From: Bubalus kerabau
Lineage: Eukaryota; Chordata; Mammalia; Artiodactyla; Bovidae
DNA length: 64,000 nucleotides
Direction of reading: 5' to 3'
Assembly: GCF_029407905.1 (NCBI RefSeq)
Contig: NC_073643.1
Span: 26,068,001-26,132,000, forward strand
Shown: in pieces, positions 10,795 to 22,278 of the stretch
Layout: every line of letters begins with the position of its first letter
How positions within the stretch are numbered: position 1 is the stretch's first letter
Notes under the pieces: generated by a model
Database searches by the model: none
What the model saw: the letters and a program-made list of their open reading frames with translations, nothing else
Told to the model about the DNA's origin: nothing
Program-made: the position numbers and the translations under genes

Positions 10795-11051
10795 AATGCT
10801 GCTAAGTCACTTCAGTCATGTCCGACTCTGTGTGAACCCATAAACGGCTTCTCTGTCCCTGGGATTCTCCAGGCAAGAACACTGGAGTGGGTTGCCATTT
10901 CCTTCTCCAGTGCATGAAAGTGAAAAGTGAAAGTAAAGTCGCTCAGTCATGTCCGACTCTTAGCGACCCCACGGACTGCAGCCCACCAGGCTCCTCCATC
11001 CATGGGATTTTCCAGGCGAGAGTACTGGAGTGGGGTGCCATTGCTTCTCCG
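10795..11051 (-). repeat. BOV-A2 SINE, antisense, with TSD
   Basis: Dimeric Bov-A organisation in reverse with the GCATGAAAGTGAAAAGTGAA linker. The first monomer is slightly shortened. A perfect 9-bp TSD, TAGAAGCAT, lies at 10786-10794 and 11052-11060. Confidence 0.96.
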
Positions 11052-11142
11052 TAGAAGCATTTAGCTTGACATAAAAATTACAAAAGTAATGTAGCAAATT
11101 CCATTATAACTTGCTCCCAGTCTTCCCTATTATTAACATCTT

Positions 11143-11362
11143 GGGGCTTCCCTGGTGGTTCAGTAGCTAAGACTCTGCACTTCTAATGAAGGGGTCCTGG
11201 ATTTGATCCCTGGTCAGGGAACTGGATCTCACATGCCCCAACTATGAGTTGATGTGCTGCAACTAAAGGTCCTGTATACCACAGTGAAGACAGAAGATCA
11301 CGGCAAGCTGCAACTCAGACCGTGCAGCCAAATAAATAAAAATATTTTTAAAAATAAGGTAA
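11143..11362 (+). repeat. CHR-type artiodactyl tRNA SINE, sense
   Basis: The tRNA-like head reads GGGGCTTCCCTGGTGGTTCA with GATTTGATCCCTGGTCAGGG. The CHR body follows (CACATGCCCCAACTATGAG, GCAAGCTGCAACTCAGACCG) and an AAATAAATAAAA tail. The body differs from Bov-tA, which carries the Bov-A unit instead. This family is shared more widely among cetartiodactyls, so the copy is probably older than the Bov SINEs. Confidence 0.88.
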
Positions 11363-11674
11363 TAACTTAAAAAAATCTTACATCATTATGGCTTATTTGT
11401 TACAGTTGAAGAACCACTATTAATGGTTTGTACTTTATTCATAGTCCTTTGGTTTTTAACCTACTGCCCTTTCTCTGTTTCAGAATCCTATCCTGAGTAT
11501 CATCACATTTCATAATCATGAGTTTTTGATGCCAATCATTTTTAAGGGTATAAATTGTTATCTCTTGACTTTCATGTTTATTCACTTCCTCTTTTTCTTC
11601 TCTTTTCCTTTCCGCTTTTCTCCTTCCAGGTCTGGGCCAAAATACAGTGGTGGCATCTGATGCTGATCAAAAGA

Positions 11675-11890
11675 TGCTTAGAGAGGCAGCATAGCATAGG
11701 AGAAACAAACCTGAATTTGTCTTTGGGACGGATGGCTTACTTCTGTACATGTCAGTTTCTATGGTTCTGAGTTAAGAATGCTAAAAACTCTTCTGTCTCT
11801 TTCTAGGCTACACTGTGTGAAAATACTTTGAAAGTATTTTGCAAACTCTAAAGCACAATTCCAATATAAAGATTGTTGTTATTGTGAGAG
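11675..11890 (+). repeat. MIR-like SINE remnant, sense
   Basis: AGGCAGCATAGCATAGGAG followed by ACCTGAATTTG resembles a degraded MIR 5' head, and later sequence is compatible with a MIR3-like body. Heavily decayed. Other old repeats are possible. Confidence 0.4.
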
Positions 11891-12501
11891 GTCAGAATTG
11901 TGTGGGCAGAGTGCCAATTCTTCCCGACTTCAAGGCTGAAAACTACTGTTACTAATTAGTTCAATCTACAGTAAAGGGCAATAGGCAGAGTTCAGATGGA
12001 ATTTCAAAGCACTTATTCAGAACTCCTAATGATATTTTACACTCCAGACCAAATTGAATAATCATTAGCTATCTTACTGCCAAAATAAAATCTAAGCAGA
12101 TAAAATGTACGTTCTGTTTAAAATTCATCATGATGAATGGCAGAATATCATCAACATGGACATTTTACATGGAAAAAGTCAGTGAAGAGCCAACATGATC
12201 TTCTTTCACATATATCAGCATTTGAAAGTGTGACCTGTTTTCCAAGTGTAATGTAAGTAACATAAATATTGATTGGAAGAGCCCCTGTGGTGACTCTGAA
12301 AGTTAAAAACACTTCAAAGATGCTTATAAATGATTCAAAAATCAGACAAACCTTTATCAGAATTAATTTAAGGCTTGCCCATTCCCCCCATTAGAATCAG
12401 CAGGTCCTTTTTTCTAGATCTTTCTCAAACTACAGATTATAGACTATTCATTTCAAAGAGAATGCTTGAATTTGGCTAAATTCTCCAAAGGGTTTGGGTT
12501 C
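11891..12501. other. Unassigned stretch
   Basis: No coding exon or named repeat can be supported. Confidence 0.45.
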
Positions 12502-12584
12502 TTACTGAGTAGGTCAAAATTTTGTTTGAGTTTCTCTGTAAGATGTTATTGAAAAATCCAAACAAAAATTTTTGGCCAGTCTAA
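12502..12584. mobile_element. Mariner-type MITE, degraded hairpin
   Basis: Two terminal inverted repeats face each other: AGGTCAAAATTTTGTTTGAG on the left, and CAAACAAAAATTTTTGGCCA on the right. They are separated by only a few bases (CTGTAAGATGTTATTG). TTTTTGGCCA next to a TA is typical of the short mariner-derived hairpin elements common in ruminants (consensus arm GGCCAAAAAGTTCGTTCGG). There is no transposase; it is a non-autonomous remnant. Confidence 0.75.
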
Positions 12585-12704
12585 TGTTTTGTTTCTCATC
12601 TGTGCAAACCCATTTTTGTATTTTGTGAAAAGACTTCTCTATGACACTTGGGACTCTTGTACAGCCTACTCTATCAATGATAATTATAAGTACTTATCCA
12701 CTGC

Positions 12705-12883
12705 TCTAGAGCAGCACCATCCAATAAACCTTTCTGTGATGGCAGAAACGTTCATCTGAGGTATCTAGAATGCTAGCCACTAGCCACATGCATTATGTGC
12801 CAAGCACGACCAGGGAACTTACTTTTTACTTTTAAAATTTTAATTGAATTAATACTAAATATAAATAAGCCCATGTGCTACTT
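12705..12883 (+). repeat. Old palindromic mammalian repeat, left part
   Basis: CACCATCCAATAAACCTTTC and GCTAGCCACTAGCCACATGC are features of a widespread mammalian repeat whose ends read 'ctgtccaata' and 'ggctactggacagcac'. The matching right end (CTAGTAGCTACCATAACGGA, then CAGCACAG) is at 13210-13255. A second copy of the family is at 32412-32600. I do not assign a family name. Confidence 0.65.
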
Positions 12884-13208
12884 TCTCAATTCATCCCACC
12901 TTTCCCCACTGTGTCCACAACTCCATTCTTCACATCTGCTTCTTCCATTCCTTTCCTGCAAATAACCGAGAGGGGTGGGATAGGGGAGAGGAGGGAGGTT
13001 TATGAGGGAGGGGATATTTGTGTGTGTGTGTGTATATATGTATATATATATATGTACACACATATATATATTATATATATACACCTATATATATTATATA
13101 TGCATATATATTATATAATATATATATAAAATTATGATTGATTCACACTATTTCACAACAGAAACCAATACAATATGGCAAAGCAATTTTCCTCCAATTA
13201 AAAAAAAA
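12884..13208 (+). repeat. 5'-truncated L1 3' end with expanded AT/GT tract
   Basis: GAGAGGGGTGGGATAGGGGA and GGAGGGAGG match the artiodactyl L1 3' UTR polypurine tract. CAGAAACCAATACAATATGG, a GCAATTTTCCTCCAATT segment and an A-run tail follow. The usual short dinucleotide stretch in this UTR is expanded to about 110 bp of GT and TA repeats (13018-13128). The L1 splits the old repeat on both sides. Confidence 0.85.
13018..13128. repeat. (GT)n/(TA)n compound microsatellite
   Basis: Alternating GTGTGT, TATATA and ACACATATA blocks inside the L1 3' UTR. Highly slippage-prone. It has caused spurious open frames rich in Tyr, Ile and Met. Confidence 0.95.
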
Positions 13209-13255
13209 TTGCATGGAGCTAGTAGCTACCATAACGGACAGCACAGATCTAGAAA
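13209..13255 (+). repeat. Old palindromic mammalian repeat, right part
   Basis: Reads GGAGCTAGTAGCTACCATAA then CGGACAGCACAG, the terminal segment expected for the element interrupted at 12884. Confidence 0.65.
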
Positions 13256-13889
13256 GTTCTTTCATCTAATTTTTTTTAAAAAATGAAACAAAGTTTAGAC
13301 AATCCACATTTCCATTTAAATTAAAGTCTTAGAAGTGTACTTTGGAACTTTCCACTAGCTATCTATGTATGACATTTTGATTTGTGCAGTTACTGGAAAA
13401 TCATCATAGAAAATAATGTACAGAAAAATATGGGACAAGTTCCTCAATTTTTGAAATTGTAGAAACAACTACATTGCCAAGTTCACTTAATATCTCTCAT
13501 TCTGCCCTGAAGTGTTTTTTTTTTTTTTTTTTTTTTCTCCTTCTAACATTTACTGTTCACTGTTGATCGAGGCTCTTCTTGGCAGTGTAAGGCAGCCTGA
13601 CATAATCAGATACGGTTGCATCACATACAGATAACAGTAGAGTGAAACAGGTGAAAAAAACTTGACTAGTTAGTCAAACTAAAGTTACTTTCATTCTTGG
13701 GCCACCTATCGCAATTTTTAGGACTTATTTTTTTCTTCTTTTAATCTGTAAATGAATTTGATGATAGACTGTCTAAAGGCACTCTCATCTGTAAAGTACA
13801 GTTGCCTGGTTGGCACACTCCACTAATTGTGAATTGTTAGTCCTCACAGAGACTGAATATGATAATCATAATCATAGCCACCAAATTTT
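13256..13889. other. Unassigned stretch with T22 tract
   Basis: Contains a T-run at 13515-13536 and otherwise no recognisable element or exon. Confidence 0.5.
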
Positions 13890-14105
13890 GACAACTTGCT
13901 GTGTTCCTGGCCAGTGTTAGGTGATTTTTCCTGTGTCATCACCTCTCAACAATCCTAAAGACAGGTAACTGCTCTTATAATCTCTATTTTTCAGATGAGG
14001 AAACTGGCCCAGTTAGAAAGCAGCAAAGCCATGCTTTGAACTCAGGGAGCAGGATTCCCAAGGCATTGCTCTCAATTCAATCATTGTGCCATGCTGCCTT
14101 ATCAA
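13890..14105 (-). repeat. MIR SINE, antisense, long copy
   Basis: Reverse MIR order is clear: CTCAACAATCCTAAAGACAG, TTTTCAGATGAGGAAACTGG, AGCAAAGCC and GAACTCAGGGAG, then ATTGTGCCATGCTGCC at the tRNA-like end. Confidence 0.88.
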
Positions 14106-14521
14106 ACACCAACTGGAAGAACTCATACTATTCCAGCACTTAAGTACTTCCCACCTTCTCATGGACTTGACCCATTAGATCAAGGTGAATCTAACCTGTT
14201 TGAAAAAAAAAAAAAATTCTTAACATTTGAATAAACAGTTTAAAAGAAAATAAGAAATGTGAAAATAAATAGATTTTCAAAGAATGCCTCCTTCCATGGC
14301 AACGGCGCCCTAGAAGTAGCAGACGGTTTGAAAATGAGTCTCCAGTGAAGGTGTTGACATATTCCCAGAGGTCTAATTTATTCTGAATTGTTCTCAATTG
14401 CTTTCTATTTGAGAAGATGGCAGCACTCCCAATGGTGCCCAAAGAGGCCATATTTGGTGGTTTCGAAAATAAAGTCTGTTAGATACAGAGAATTCAACAG
14501 TAGAAAAGTGGCAATGGTAGT
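14106..14521. other. Unassigned stretch with A14 run
   Basis: An A-run lies at 14203-14216. The 86-codon minus-strand open frame here has no recognisable domain. Confidence 0.4.
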
Positions 14522-14760
14522 CATATTAGCTAACGTTAATTAAACACTATATGCCAGATATTTATCCTAAGAACTTCATGAGACTGATTTTTTAAAAATG
14601 TCATTCTAGAAATATTTCTATGAAGTAAATACTATGATTATACCTTTGTGATAGATGAGAAAATAGGATCACAGAGAGCTTAAAATAACTGGTCCAAGAT
14701 CACTCAAATGATGGAAGGTAGAGTAGAAATTCAACGGAGGCAGTCTACATCCATTAGATT
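14522..14760 (-). repeat. MIR SINE, antisense
   Basis: TTAAACACTATATGCCAG, ATAGATGAGAAAATAGGATC, CAGAGAGCTTAAAATAACTG and CCAAGATCACTC follow the reverse MIR consensus order. Confidence 0.85.
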
Positions 14761-14807
14761 GGGATTTGTCTGCAATCCTCAATTTGGGTTGAGATGCCTG
14801 TGTAGGC

Positions 14808-15052
14808 GGAGAAGGCCTGGGAAATCCCATGGACTGAGGAGCCTGATAGGCTACAGTCCTGGGGTCGCAAAAAGTCAGACACGACTGAGCGACTTCACTT
14901 TCACTTTTCACTTTCATGCATTGGAGAAGGAAATGGTAACCCACTCCAGTGTTCTTGCTTGGAGAATCCCAGGGACGGGGGAGCCTGGTGGGCTGCCGTC
15001 TATGGGGTCGCACAGAGTCGGACACGACTGAAGCGACTTAGCAGCAGCAGCA
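14808..15052 (+). repeat. BOV-A2 SINE, sense, with TSD
   Basis: Dimeric Bov-A sequence with the TTTCACTTTTCACTTTCATG linker and a terminal (CAG)n. The left monomer is internally shortened. A perfect 12-bp TSD, GCCTGTGTAGGC, lies at 14796-14807 and 15053-15064. Confidence 0.96.
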
Positions 15053-15064
15053 GCCTGTGTAGGC

Positions 15065-18000
15065 ACATGGAAGACTGCCCTTATATGGCCTTGATTAGCA
15101 AGTGTATTCCCGTTTTTTTTTTTTTCCCCTCACTAGAGCTTGCCCAAGGAAAAATAGAGGAAAAAAATCCAATTATAAAGATGAATGAGATTCAGATTCA
15201 ACTAACAGGAGGCAATAAGGAAACTTGGGCTCTGAAAGATGAAGTCATTTTCTATATACAATGGAATGCTCCAAATTATCAGAAGACTGAATATTAACTG
15301 TCTCTAAAAAATTTAAAAAAGAATAACACATCGCTGTTTCTTATTGGAAAGCAGTAAGAAAGTCTGGTAAAAAGATACACTGAGAAGTTACTCAGGTTTC
15401 TATGATGATTCTGAAATAACAACAAAAGAAGTTCCAATGGGACAGTGGCGTTCAGGGATACTTTTTCTGTGCAATCAGTCTTTCAAGAGACTTCATAACC
15501 ATAAGAACCTCTGGGAATGAAATAGTAGATATGAAAATTTCTTAAGGGTAGAAAAACAACATTTTGATAAATTATAATGAAGACTTCTATGGGTTATAAA
15601 TGGAATTAGCACAACTAAGAGTGCTTTAGACATTTCGTTATTCCTCATGACCTTGCCAAAAAAGCTATATACTAGTAGACTAATGGAACACCTTAATTAA
15701 AAATAAATGATACTATACTTAACAAAGTTTAATCTGACAAGTAAAGGCGTCCAATGAGTAGTGTATTTTATCTAAGTGGTGTTCATTTTCATTCAGCTGA
15801 ACAACCATGTACTCATCAAATGACAGTTGTTGGGACAAGTTATAGATAAAAGAATAAATACAACTTTGTGTATACAGATGATTTGATTTACTGGAATTTT
15901 TGTGTCATTTCAAAACAGCTAATGATACAATGCAGACAAAATTTACTCAGAAGTAATGTTATTAAACCAGAAAATCAAGTCCTCTCAGAAACAAAATAGA
16001 ATCCTGAACTGAAATAAGGCATGATAATTTATTTCTTTAATGAACACATAAAGATGAAATTATGACTGGCTTAACTGATACAAAAGCATAAGGATCCTTA
16101 AAATGTTTCAACATCAGTTCACACATGATGGATCAAGATGCCTGGGGAAACTCCAATATGAGGTAATTTGGTCATGTAGGCACATCACATAGTAACTTAG
16201 TTTTCTCTTAAAGATGTTAGAAACAGTAATAATCTTTTGACAGTCCTCATTACATGACTATGTAAAATAAGAAGGATCATGCAGGAAAAGTACTATGCAA
16301 ATTATAAAAACAGATTAAAAAAATCACTCTAGGTGCAAAAAAGAACAGGACTGTACCTTCAACTGGTAACAAAGTCTATATGAACCCAGGGTATATAGTT
16401 CCTCTAGACTTACTTATATTCCAGTTTCTTTCTCTCCTGAGCATCCACCCCATAAATGTCCCTATGCTTCATGATCTTCTCAACATAGACTTGTTTATCT
16501 ATGTCTCTCAATCTCTTCTGCTTCATCTCTTTGTCCTTTGGCCCCTCCCGACTTGTGGGCTTTGTCTTCCTCCTCCTCCTCTCTCATCAAAAGGAAATTA
16601 ACAACCAAATAACTCTACAAAGTGGCTGAAAAAACCATCTGAAAAAACACTCTGGAAAGATGATGAAGATTTTATGAGCAAAGCTAACGTTGAAGCATTT
16701 CATCTGTTAGAAAGTAAAACTCTTAAAATCTGAAGTAAAATCAGGAATATATTAAACCTCAAAGACTAGGTGAACTAAATCAACCCAATTTAAAGAACAA
16801 ACATCTCTTCTCCCTATATTAAAATGTCAAATTTCACTTATGGTTTTAATACTAAACTGTCTACTAGATTGGGACTTTTGTTTAATAAGTTATCATTTTA
16901 CTATGAAAACTTCAGATTATTGAAATCACTCCAAGAAGCTAAATCTGAGACAGTTGCATGTTGGAGTGTACAATAAACTGTTACTAACTGAAGTAATAAA
17001 GTATGACAATCCATAAATAGTAGATTATGATTGATAAAAATCCATGTTTTCCAACTGTCAGAAACAGAGGAGAGAACTCAAAAGGTTTCATCCCTCCAAC
17101 CTCCATTCCAGGTCAGAAAGGAAGTCTCAGAGGGAACATGTTCAAATTTTTATAGCAAACAGACATAAAAATAGCCAGCCTACCGTTCCTATAAGGTCAA
17201 TGAATTTCTAGCTCTGTGTCCATTTAGGTCTTCCAACCATGCCTTATCTGACGTCATATTCTTAACAATCTTCTAATTTAATTATCTGGTGAGACTAGTG
17301 TCACAAAATTGTTCTGAGCAGTATTTATGCATCAGGCTGAGGACAGTGATCCTTCTAGGTTCTTATACCACGTTCATGCAAGGAGGGGAGAATCTCTGCA
17401 TGATTTCCAAACAGTCCACTTTTGTTGAACGCTACCAATTTAACCAGTGAAAAGCCAAATTTAACGTTTAATGATGATTACATGATGATTGGATGTAGTA
17501 CATTGGGCATTGTAGCTACAGGTGGTGTGTGAATTTGATTAAATAGAACCTTGTAAATGAGTCTTATAAATGTATGCACTATCTGAGGACTCGATCTCTC
17601 ACAAGGGTAACTTTTTCTAGATACAGAAACACACACATACACAGTCTATTTGAAAGTATATTAAAGGAAATTTCACATAACAAAGAATAAACTAATCACA
17701 AGGCAAGGTGATTCGTGTGAATTTGCATTATCAGTTATGACAAAAAGCCTGAAATCTAATAAATATCTTAATTGCTGTCATAGCTAGCTCTTGATCTTGC
17801 CTTTTGGAAGGCACCTGGATTGTTGGCAGCCTGCAATTACTTACGTTAAAGCATAAAACTTCCAGTTGAAAATTATCTCCCTGTTTCTGAATCTGATTGT
17901 TTATAAAATAAGAAAGCAATTCCTATAATTTATCTAATGAATTTTCAACAATACTCTGATCAGAGTAGAATATTATATATTACAATTTAATTAAAAACAA

Positions 18001-18394
18001 AGCAAATTAAGCAAACATGAACATTTTCTCAGAAAATAAATATTATTATGTCATTAAGTTTGACTTCATTGTTTGAAAGGAAAGAACCTCTTGTGCAAGA
18101 AATGTTTAGGGGGCAAATAGTGAAGTTTCTTCTTAACTCATTAATTTTTGACCCTAGAAGTAAGTATATTAAGTGGTTAATAGCTTCTCCAACTTGATTG
18201 ACAAAAAAGCTTTTATGGAAATACTATTGGATAGTTTGTTAGTGACTCTGTATGTAATGTGGAGAAAAGTTTTTAACATTTTCATTCTATTTGAAAAATT
18301 GAACTATACCTGAGTTTGACTTTCAGTTACTCTGCTATTTAGCTTTATACCTTCAGGGATTTCCTCAGCATTATATAACTTTAAAGAGATTTCC
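15065..18394. other. Long repeat-poor unassigned tract
   Basis: Over 3.3 kb contains no SINE, LINE or DNA transposon that I can recognise. A T-run lies at about 15112-15125. Small open frames at 14959-15297, 16380-16601 and 17731-17919 have no family features and no convincing splice context. The segment at 16400-16580 is pyrimidine-rich. Confidence 0.5.
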
Positions 18395-18516
18395 AAAAAA
18401 TGTTAGTAGTGATTTACTTTTATTGAGTGCTTACTCAAGTTACTTCACTTATTTTATTATCTGATTTTGCTCCTAATAATTCTGAGATTACAGTCTGAAT
18501 TTTACAGATTAGCAAA
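18395..18516 (-). repeat. MIR SINE, left part, antisense
   Basis: TTTATTGAGTGCTTACTCAA and TTCTGAGATTACAG resemble the reverse MIR 3' half. The element is cut at 18517 by a Bov-tA and resumes at 18725. Confidence 0.8.
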
Positions 18517-18712
18517 AAAGTGTTAATCACTAGTAGTGTCTGATTCTTTGCGATTCCATGGACTGTAGCCCACCAGGCTTTCTCTCCAGGCAAGAATACT
18601 GAACTGGGTAGCCATTACCTTCTTCAGAGCATCTTCCTAACCCAGAGATTGAACACAGTTCTCCTGTGCTGCAGGCAGATTCTTTACCCTCTGAGACACC
18701 AGGGAAGTCCAG
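18517..18712 (-). repeat. Bov-tA SINE, antisense, nested in MIR, with TSD
   Basis: Reverse Bov-A body and tRNA-like end (GAGACACCAGGGAAGTCC). A perfect 12-bp TSD, CAGATTAGCAAA, lies at 18505-18516 and 18713-18724. The duplicated target is MIR core sequence, which dates the SINE as younger than the MIR. Confidence 0.96.
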
Positions 18713-18724
18713 CAGATTAGCAAA

Positions 18725-18800
18725 CTAAGGTACAAATAAATAAGAGAGACCATACAGCTAGTACATAGTAGCTCTTGGTTTGAATCCATGGAATGTTTTC
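18725..18800 (-). repeat. MIR SINE, right part, antisense
   Basis: Continues the MIR core (CTAAGGTACAAATAA, GACCATACAGCTAGTAC, GGTTTGAATCCATG) after the nested Bov-tA. Confidence 0.8.
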
Positions 18801-19430
18801 AGAATCTAAGCTCTTGAAAGCTATTTTATACTGCTTTTGATATATATTGAAGCAGATTTTTAGTTGCAAAATCTTGTTTTTGCTAAGTCCCATTAGTTAA
18901 TGGAACTAAGAATAAATTCAGAGGATTAGAGATATTGAATTGTCTTTAAATTTAAATAGAAAACTACAAACTTTTACCTAGCTGGGAAGAGGAGGTGAAT
19001 TTAAAATTTCACATTGAAAGTAAACGGAATTTATTTCAGTTAGGGTGCTTTCTCCTTCCCTTCTTCAGATTTAGGACAACACGGTCATCATTTTCATATC
19101 ATCTGGCTTTGGATTCAACAACAGGAGGGACATCTCCAGGTCCTTGTATAATTCTGACACATAACTACACTGTGTTTAAACCACAGTGATTTAAACAAAT
19201 TAACAACTTCAAGTTTTTTAGTTTAGAGGTCAAAACCCAATGATTATTATTTCAGAGCTGTTGGATCTTCATGGCATATGGATTCATTTGCACCATTTTT
19301 TTCTTATGATATTAGAGTTAAGTCAGGGCAGCCAAAATATGACCACTATGCAGGAGGAAGCCTCTGGTTGATTCAGTAGGTGGCACTCTTTCCTTCTACC
19401 TATAAATCTTAAAACAAAGCCCTAATGTGA
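18801..19430. other. Unassigned stretch
   Basis: No supported gene or repeat. A 64-codon open frame at 18995-19189 has no recognisable features. Confidence 0.45.
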
Positions 19431-19650
19431 TATGCGAAGAACTGACTCGTTTGAAAAGACCCTGATGCTGGGAAAGATTGAAGGCGGGAGGAGAAGGAGA
19501 CGACAGAGGATCAGATGGTAGGATGGCATCACTGACTTAATGGACATGAGTTTGAATAAGCTCTGGGAGGTGGTGATGGACAGGGAAGCCTGGCGTGCTA
19601 CAGTCCATGGGGTCGCAGAGTCAGACACGACTGAACGACTGAACTGAATG
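19431..19650 (+). repeat. BovB LINE (RTE) 3' end, sense
   Basis: The extreme 3' end of BovB runs from ATGCGAAGAACTGACTCG to the terminal (ACTGA)n-like GACTGAACTGAATG. Near-duplicate flanks AATGTGATAT (19423-19432) and AATGTCATAT (about 19647-19656) suggest a diverged target duplication. Strongly 5'-truncated. Confidence 0.95.
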
Positions 19651-21110
19651 TCATATTGGGGAAACTGCTATTGGTGCCCTTTTCCAGGAAAATATGTGAA
19701 ATAGATGCCAGGGAGAACTGTTCAATACTCAGATTTTTTTTCCCTTTGAGAAATTATATTGCTAAATTCTAAAAAGTAGCACATTTACCAAACTGTTTCT
19801 AAGACCTATCCAAAGTTATCTGGCTCTCCACTTCTTTCTAGTTTATACCATTGTGGTCTCTTTCTCTCTGTCTTTATATATATAGATACATAGACATAGA
19901 TATATATACATTTCACCTCTAAATATCAACTGCAGTTATTAAAATCATATATGTTGAGAGCATGTTGGTAGAAAAAATTGATTTTAATGACATCAAATTT
20001 TAAAATGAGAATTTGACCATTCTATTTTGTGTCCTTTTTATTTCATGCACCCATAAATGGTCATCTCTTGCTTTTGGTTACACAAAAATAATATTTTTGA
20101 TACTATCAATTACTTTTAATTAATAATCATTTAATTATTGTGTTCCTCATGCCAAGGCAGGTTTTCTTAAATTATATCAATAATGTATGACGTCTTGCAG
20201 GTCCGTGGACTTGAAATATCACCTTGTTGTGCTCCTTTTACCAGCTCCATCAGTGTCACTTTGGAGCTTGTTATAAATGAAAATTGTGGACTATATCCAA
20301 CCCTCTTTGAATTTCTAGGATTAGCGGCAGGAAACAGAATACACAATGCACAATATACAATGAAGTGTCTCCATTCATTGAAATTTGGGAAGAGGGATGA
20401 CATATATGTACAACTGTTCCAGAAACTGGTTTTTATAGTTTCTCTTTTGAGTTGCAATGTATTACATATCTTAAAGGATTCTTATTGGGAAATTATCTGC
20501 TAAAGTCTTACTAATGCTACTATGGAACATGACTTATTGTAGAATTAGTCTACAAAGTCATAATTAAATTGATAATGATGTACTTGCTATATAAAGAAAT
20601 GTCACAAATAGCAGAAAACAAAAATATCAAACAATTCATTACAACATTAATAGAATAATGGAAACAAAGCATACTTCTAAATTGCTGGAATTTTACTTTT
20701 GTTCAGAATGTTGCCAAAAGCTATGTGACACTCAAAGTTCTTATCAGAATACTGAATTAGAGCCTTTACATTTCTGTTAGTCACATCATATTTGGAATAA
20801 TCTCTAGCAGTATGTCAGTTTTAGTTCAAAAATACCAAATACTAGTTGAATTTAATACCACATTTATTAGGTTAATGTTAACTGCCCATTAGTTCTATTA
20901 TGCAAAAGTGAAAGTCCATGGAATTATACATCATTTACTTATAAGAACTGAGGGGAGAACTTATAGGTTTTGCCTCAGTTTAGAGTACATTAAGAGAACT
21001 GTGCATTTTAAAATAGTATCTATTGGGGAAGATAAGATATGAATACTAAAACTAAAACCACCAGAACTATGTAATAAAGATGACAGAAAGGATGTCTCTA
21101 TGCAGTCTAT
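19651..21110. other. Unassigned stretch
   Basis: No recognisable repeat or gene. Two overlapping open frames on opposite strands at 20167-20503 (106 and 96 codons) have no identifiable domain. They are probably chance in a low-stop segment. Confidence 0.45.
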
Positions 21111-22278
21111 CAGTTCAGTTCAGTTTCTCAGTCATGTCCAACTCTTTGCGACCCCATGGACTGCAGCATGCCAGGCCTCCCTGTCCATCACCAACCCTTA
21201 GAGTTTACTAAAATTTATGTCCATTGAGTCAGTGATGCCATCCAACCATCTCATCCTCTGTCATCCCATTTTCTTCCCACCTTCAATCTTTCTCAGCATC
21301 AGGATATTTTCCTGTGAGTCAGTTATTTGCACCAGGTGGCCAAACTATTGGAGTTGCAGCTTCAGCATCAGTCCTTCCAATGAATATTCAGGACTGATTT
21401 CCTTAAGGATGGACTGGTTGGATCTCCTTGCAGTCCAAGGGACTCTCAAGAGTCTTCTCCAACACCACAGTTCAAAAGTATCAATACTATGGTGCTCAGC
21501 ATTCTTTATAGTCCAGTTTGTGGACTTAAAAGTCCAGTTTGTGGATAAAGTCCACATAGGTGGACTTTATAGTCCACCTCTCACATCCATATGTGACTAC
21601 TGGAAAAACCATAGCTTGACTTGATGGACCATTGTTGGCAAAGTAATGTCTCTGCTTTTGCATATGCTATCTAGGTTGGTCATAACTTTTCTTCCAAGGA
21701 GCAAGCATCTTTTAATTTCATGGCTGCAGTCACCATCTGCAGTGATTTTGGAGCCCCCTCAAATTAAGTCTGTCACTGTTTCCCCATCTATTTGCCATGA
21801 AGTGATGGGACTGGATGCCATGATCTTATTTTTCTGAATGTTGAGCTTTAAGCCAAAATTTTCACTCTCCTCTTTCACTTTCATCAAGAGGCTTTTAAGT
21901 TCTCCTTTGCTTTCTGTCATAAGGGTTGTGCCATCTGCATATCTGAAGTTACTGATATTTCTCCCAGCAATCTTGATTCCAGCTTGTGCTTCCTCCAGCC
22001 CAGCATTTCTCATGATGTACTCTGCATGTAAGTTAAATAAGCAGGGTGACAATATACAGCCTTGACATACTTCTTTCCCTATTTGGAACTAGTCTGTTGT
22101 TCCATGTCCAGTTCTGTTGCTTCCTGACCTGCTTATAGGTTTCTCAAGAGGCAGGTCACCTGCTCTTGTATTCCCATCTCTTTCAGAATTTTCCACAGTT
22201 TGTGGTGATCCACACAGTCAAAGGCTTTGGCATCGTCAATAAAGTAGAAATAGATGTTTTTCTGGAACTCTCTTGCTT
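21111..22278 (-). repeat. BovB LINE 3' 1.2 kb, antisense
   Basis: Reading the minus strand from the 5' side, this holds the RT core and C-terminal region of BovB and ends in the (TTCAG)n-like terminus at 21111. The RT motif-C position reads Tyr-Ala-Asp-Gly in place of Tyr-Ala-Asp-Asp, so a catalytic aspartate is lost. Frames are broken. A BovB-foreign segment at about 21515-21585 is a local expansion with a perfect hairpin. The left part begins inside RT, so the copy is 5'-truncated. Confidence 0.95.
21546..21569. repeat. Perfect 10-bp hairpin inside BovB
   Basis: TAAAGTCCAC, loop ATAG, GTGGACTTTA. It lies among several short repeats of AGTCCA(C/G). The normal BovB copies in this window lack it. 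Confidence 0.92.

Noticed and set aside
12875..13129. 84-codon frame rich in Tyr and Ile
   Set aside because: It is translated TA/GT microsatellite within an L1 3' UTR.
20167..20503. Overlapping 106- and 96-codon frames on opposite strands
   Set aside because: Opposite-strand overlap reflects a low-stop segment. There is no domain, no Kozak-like start context and no splice signals.
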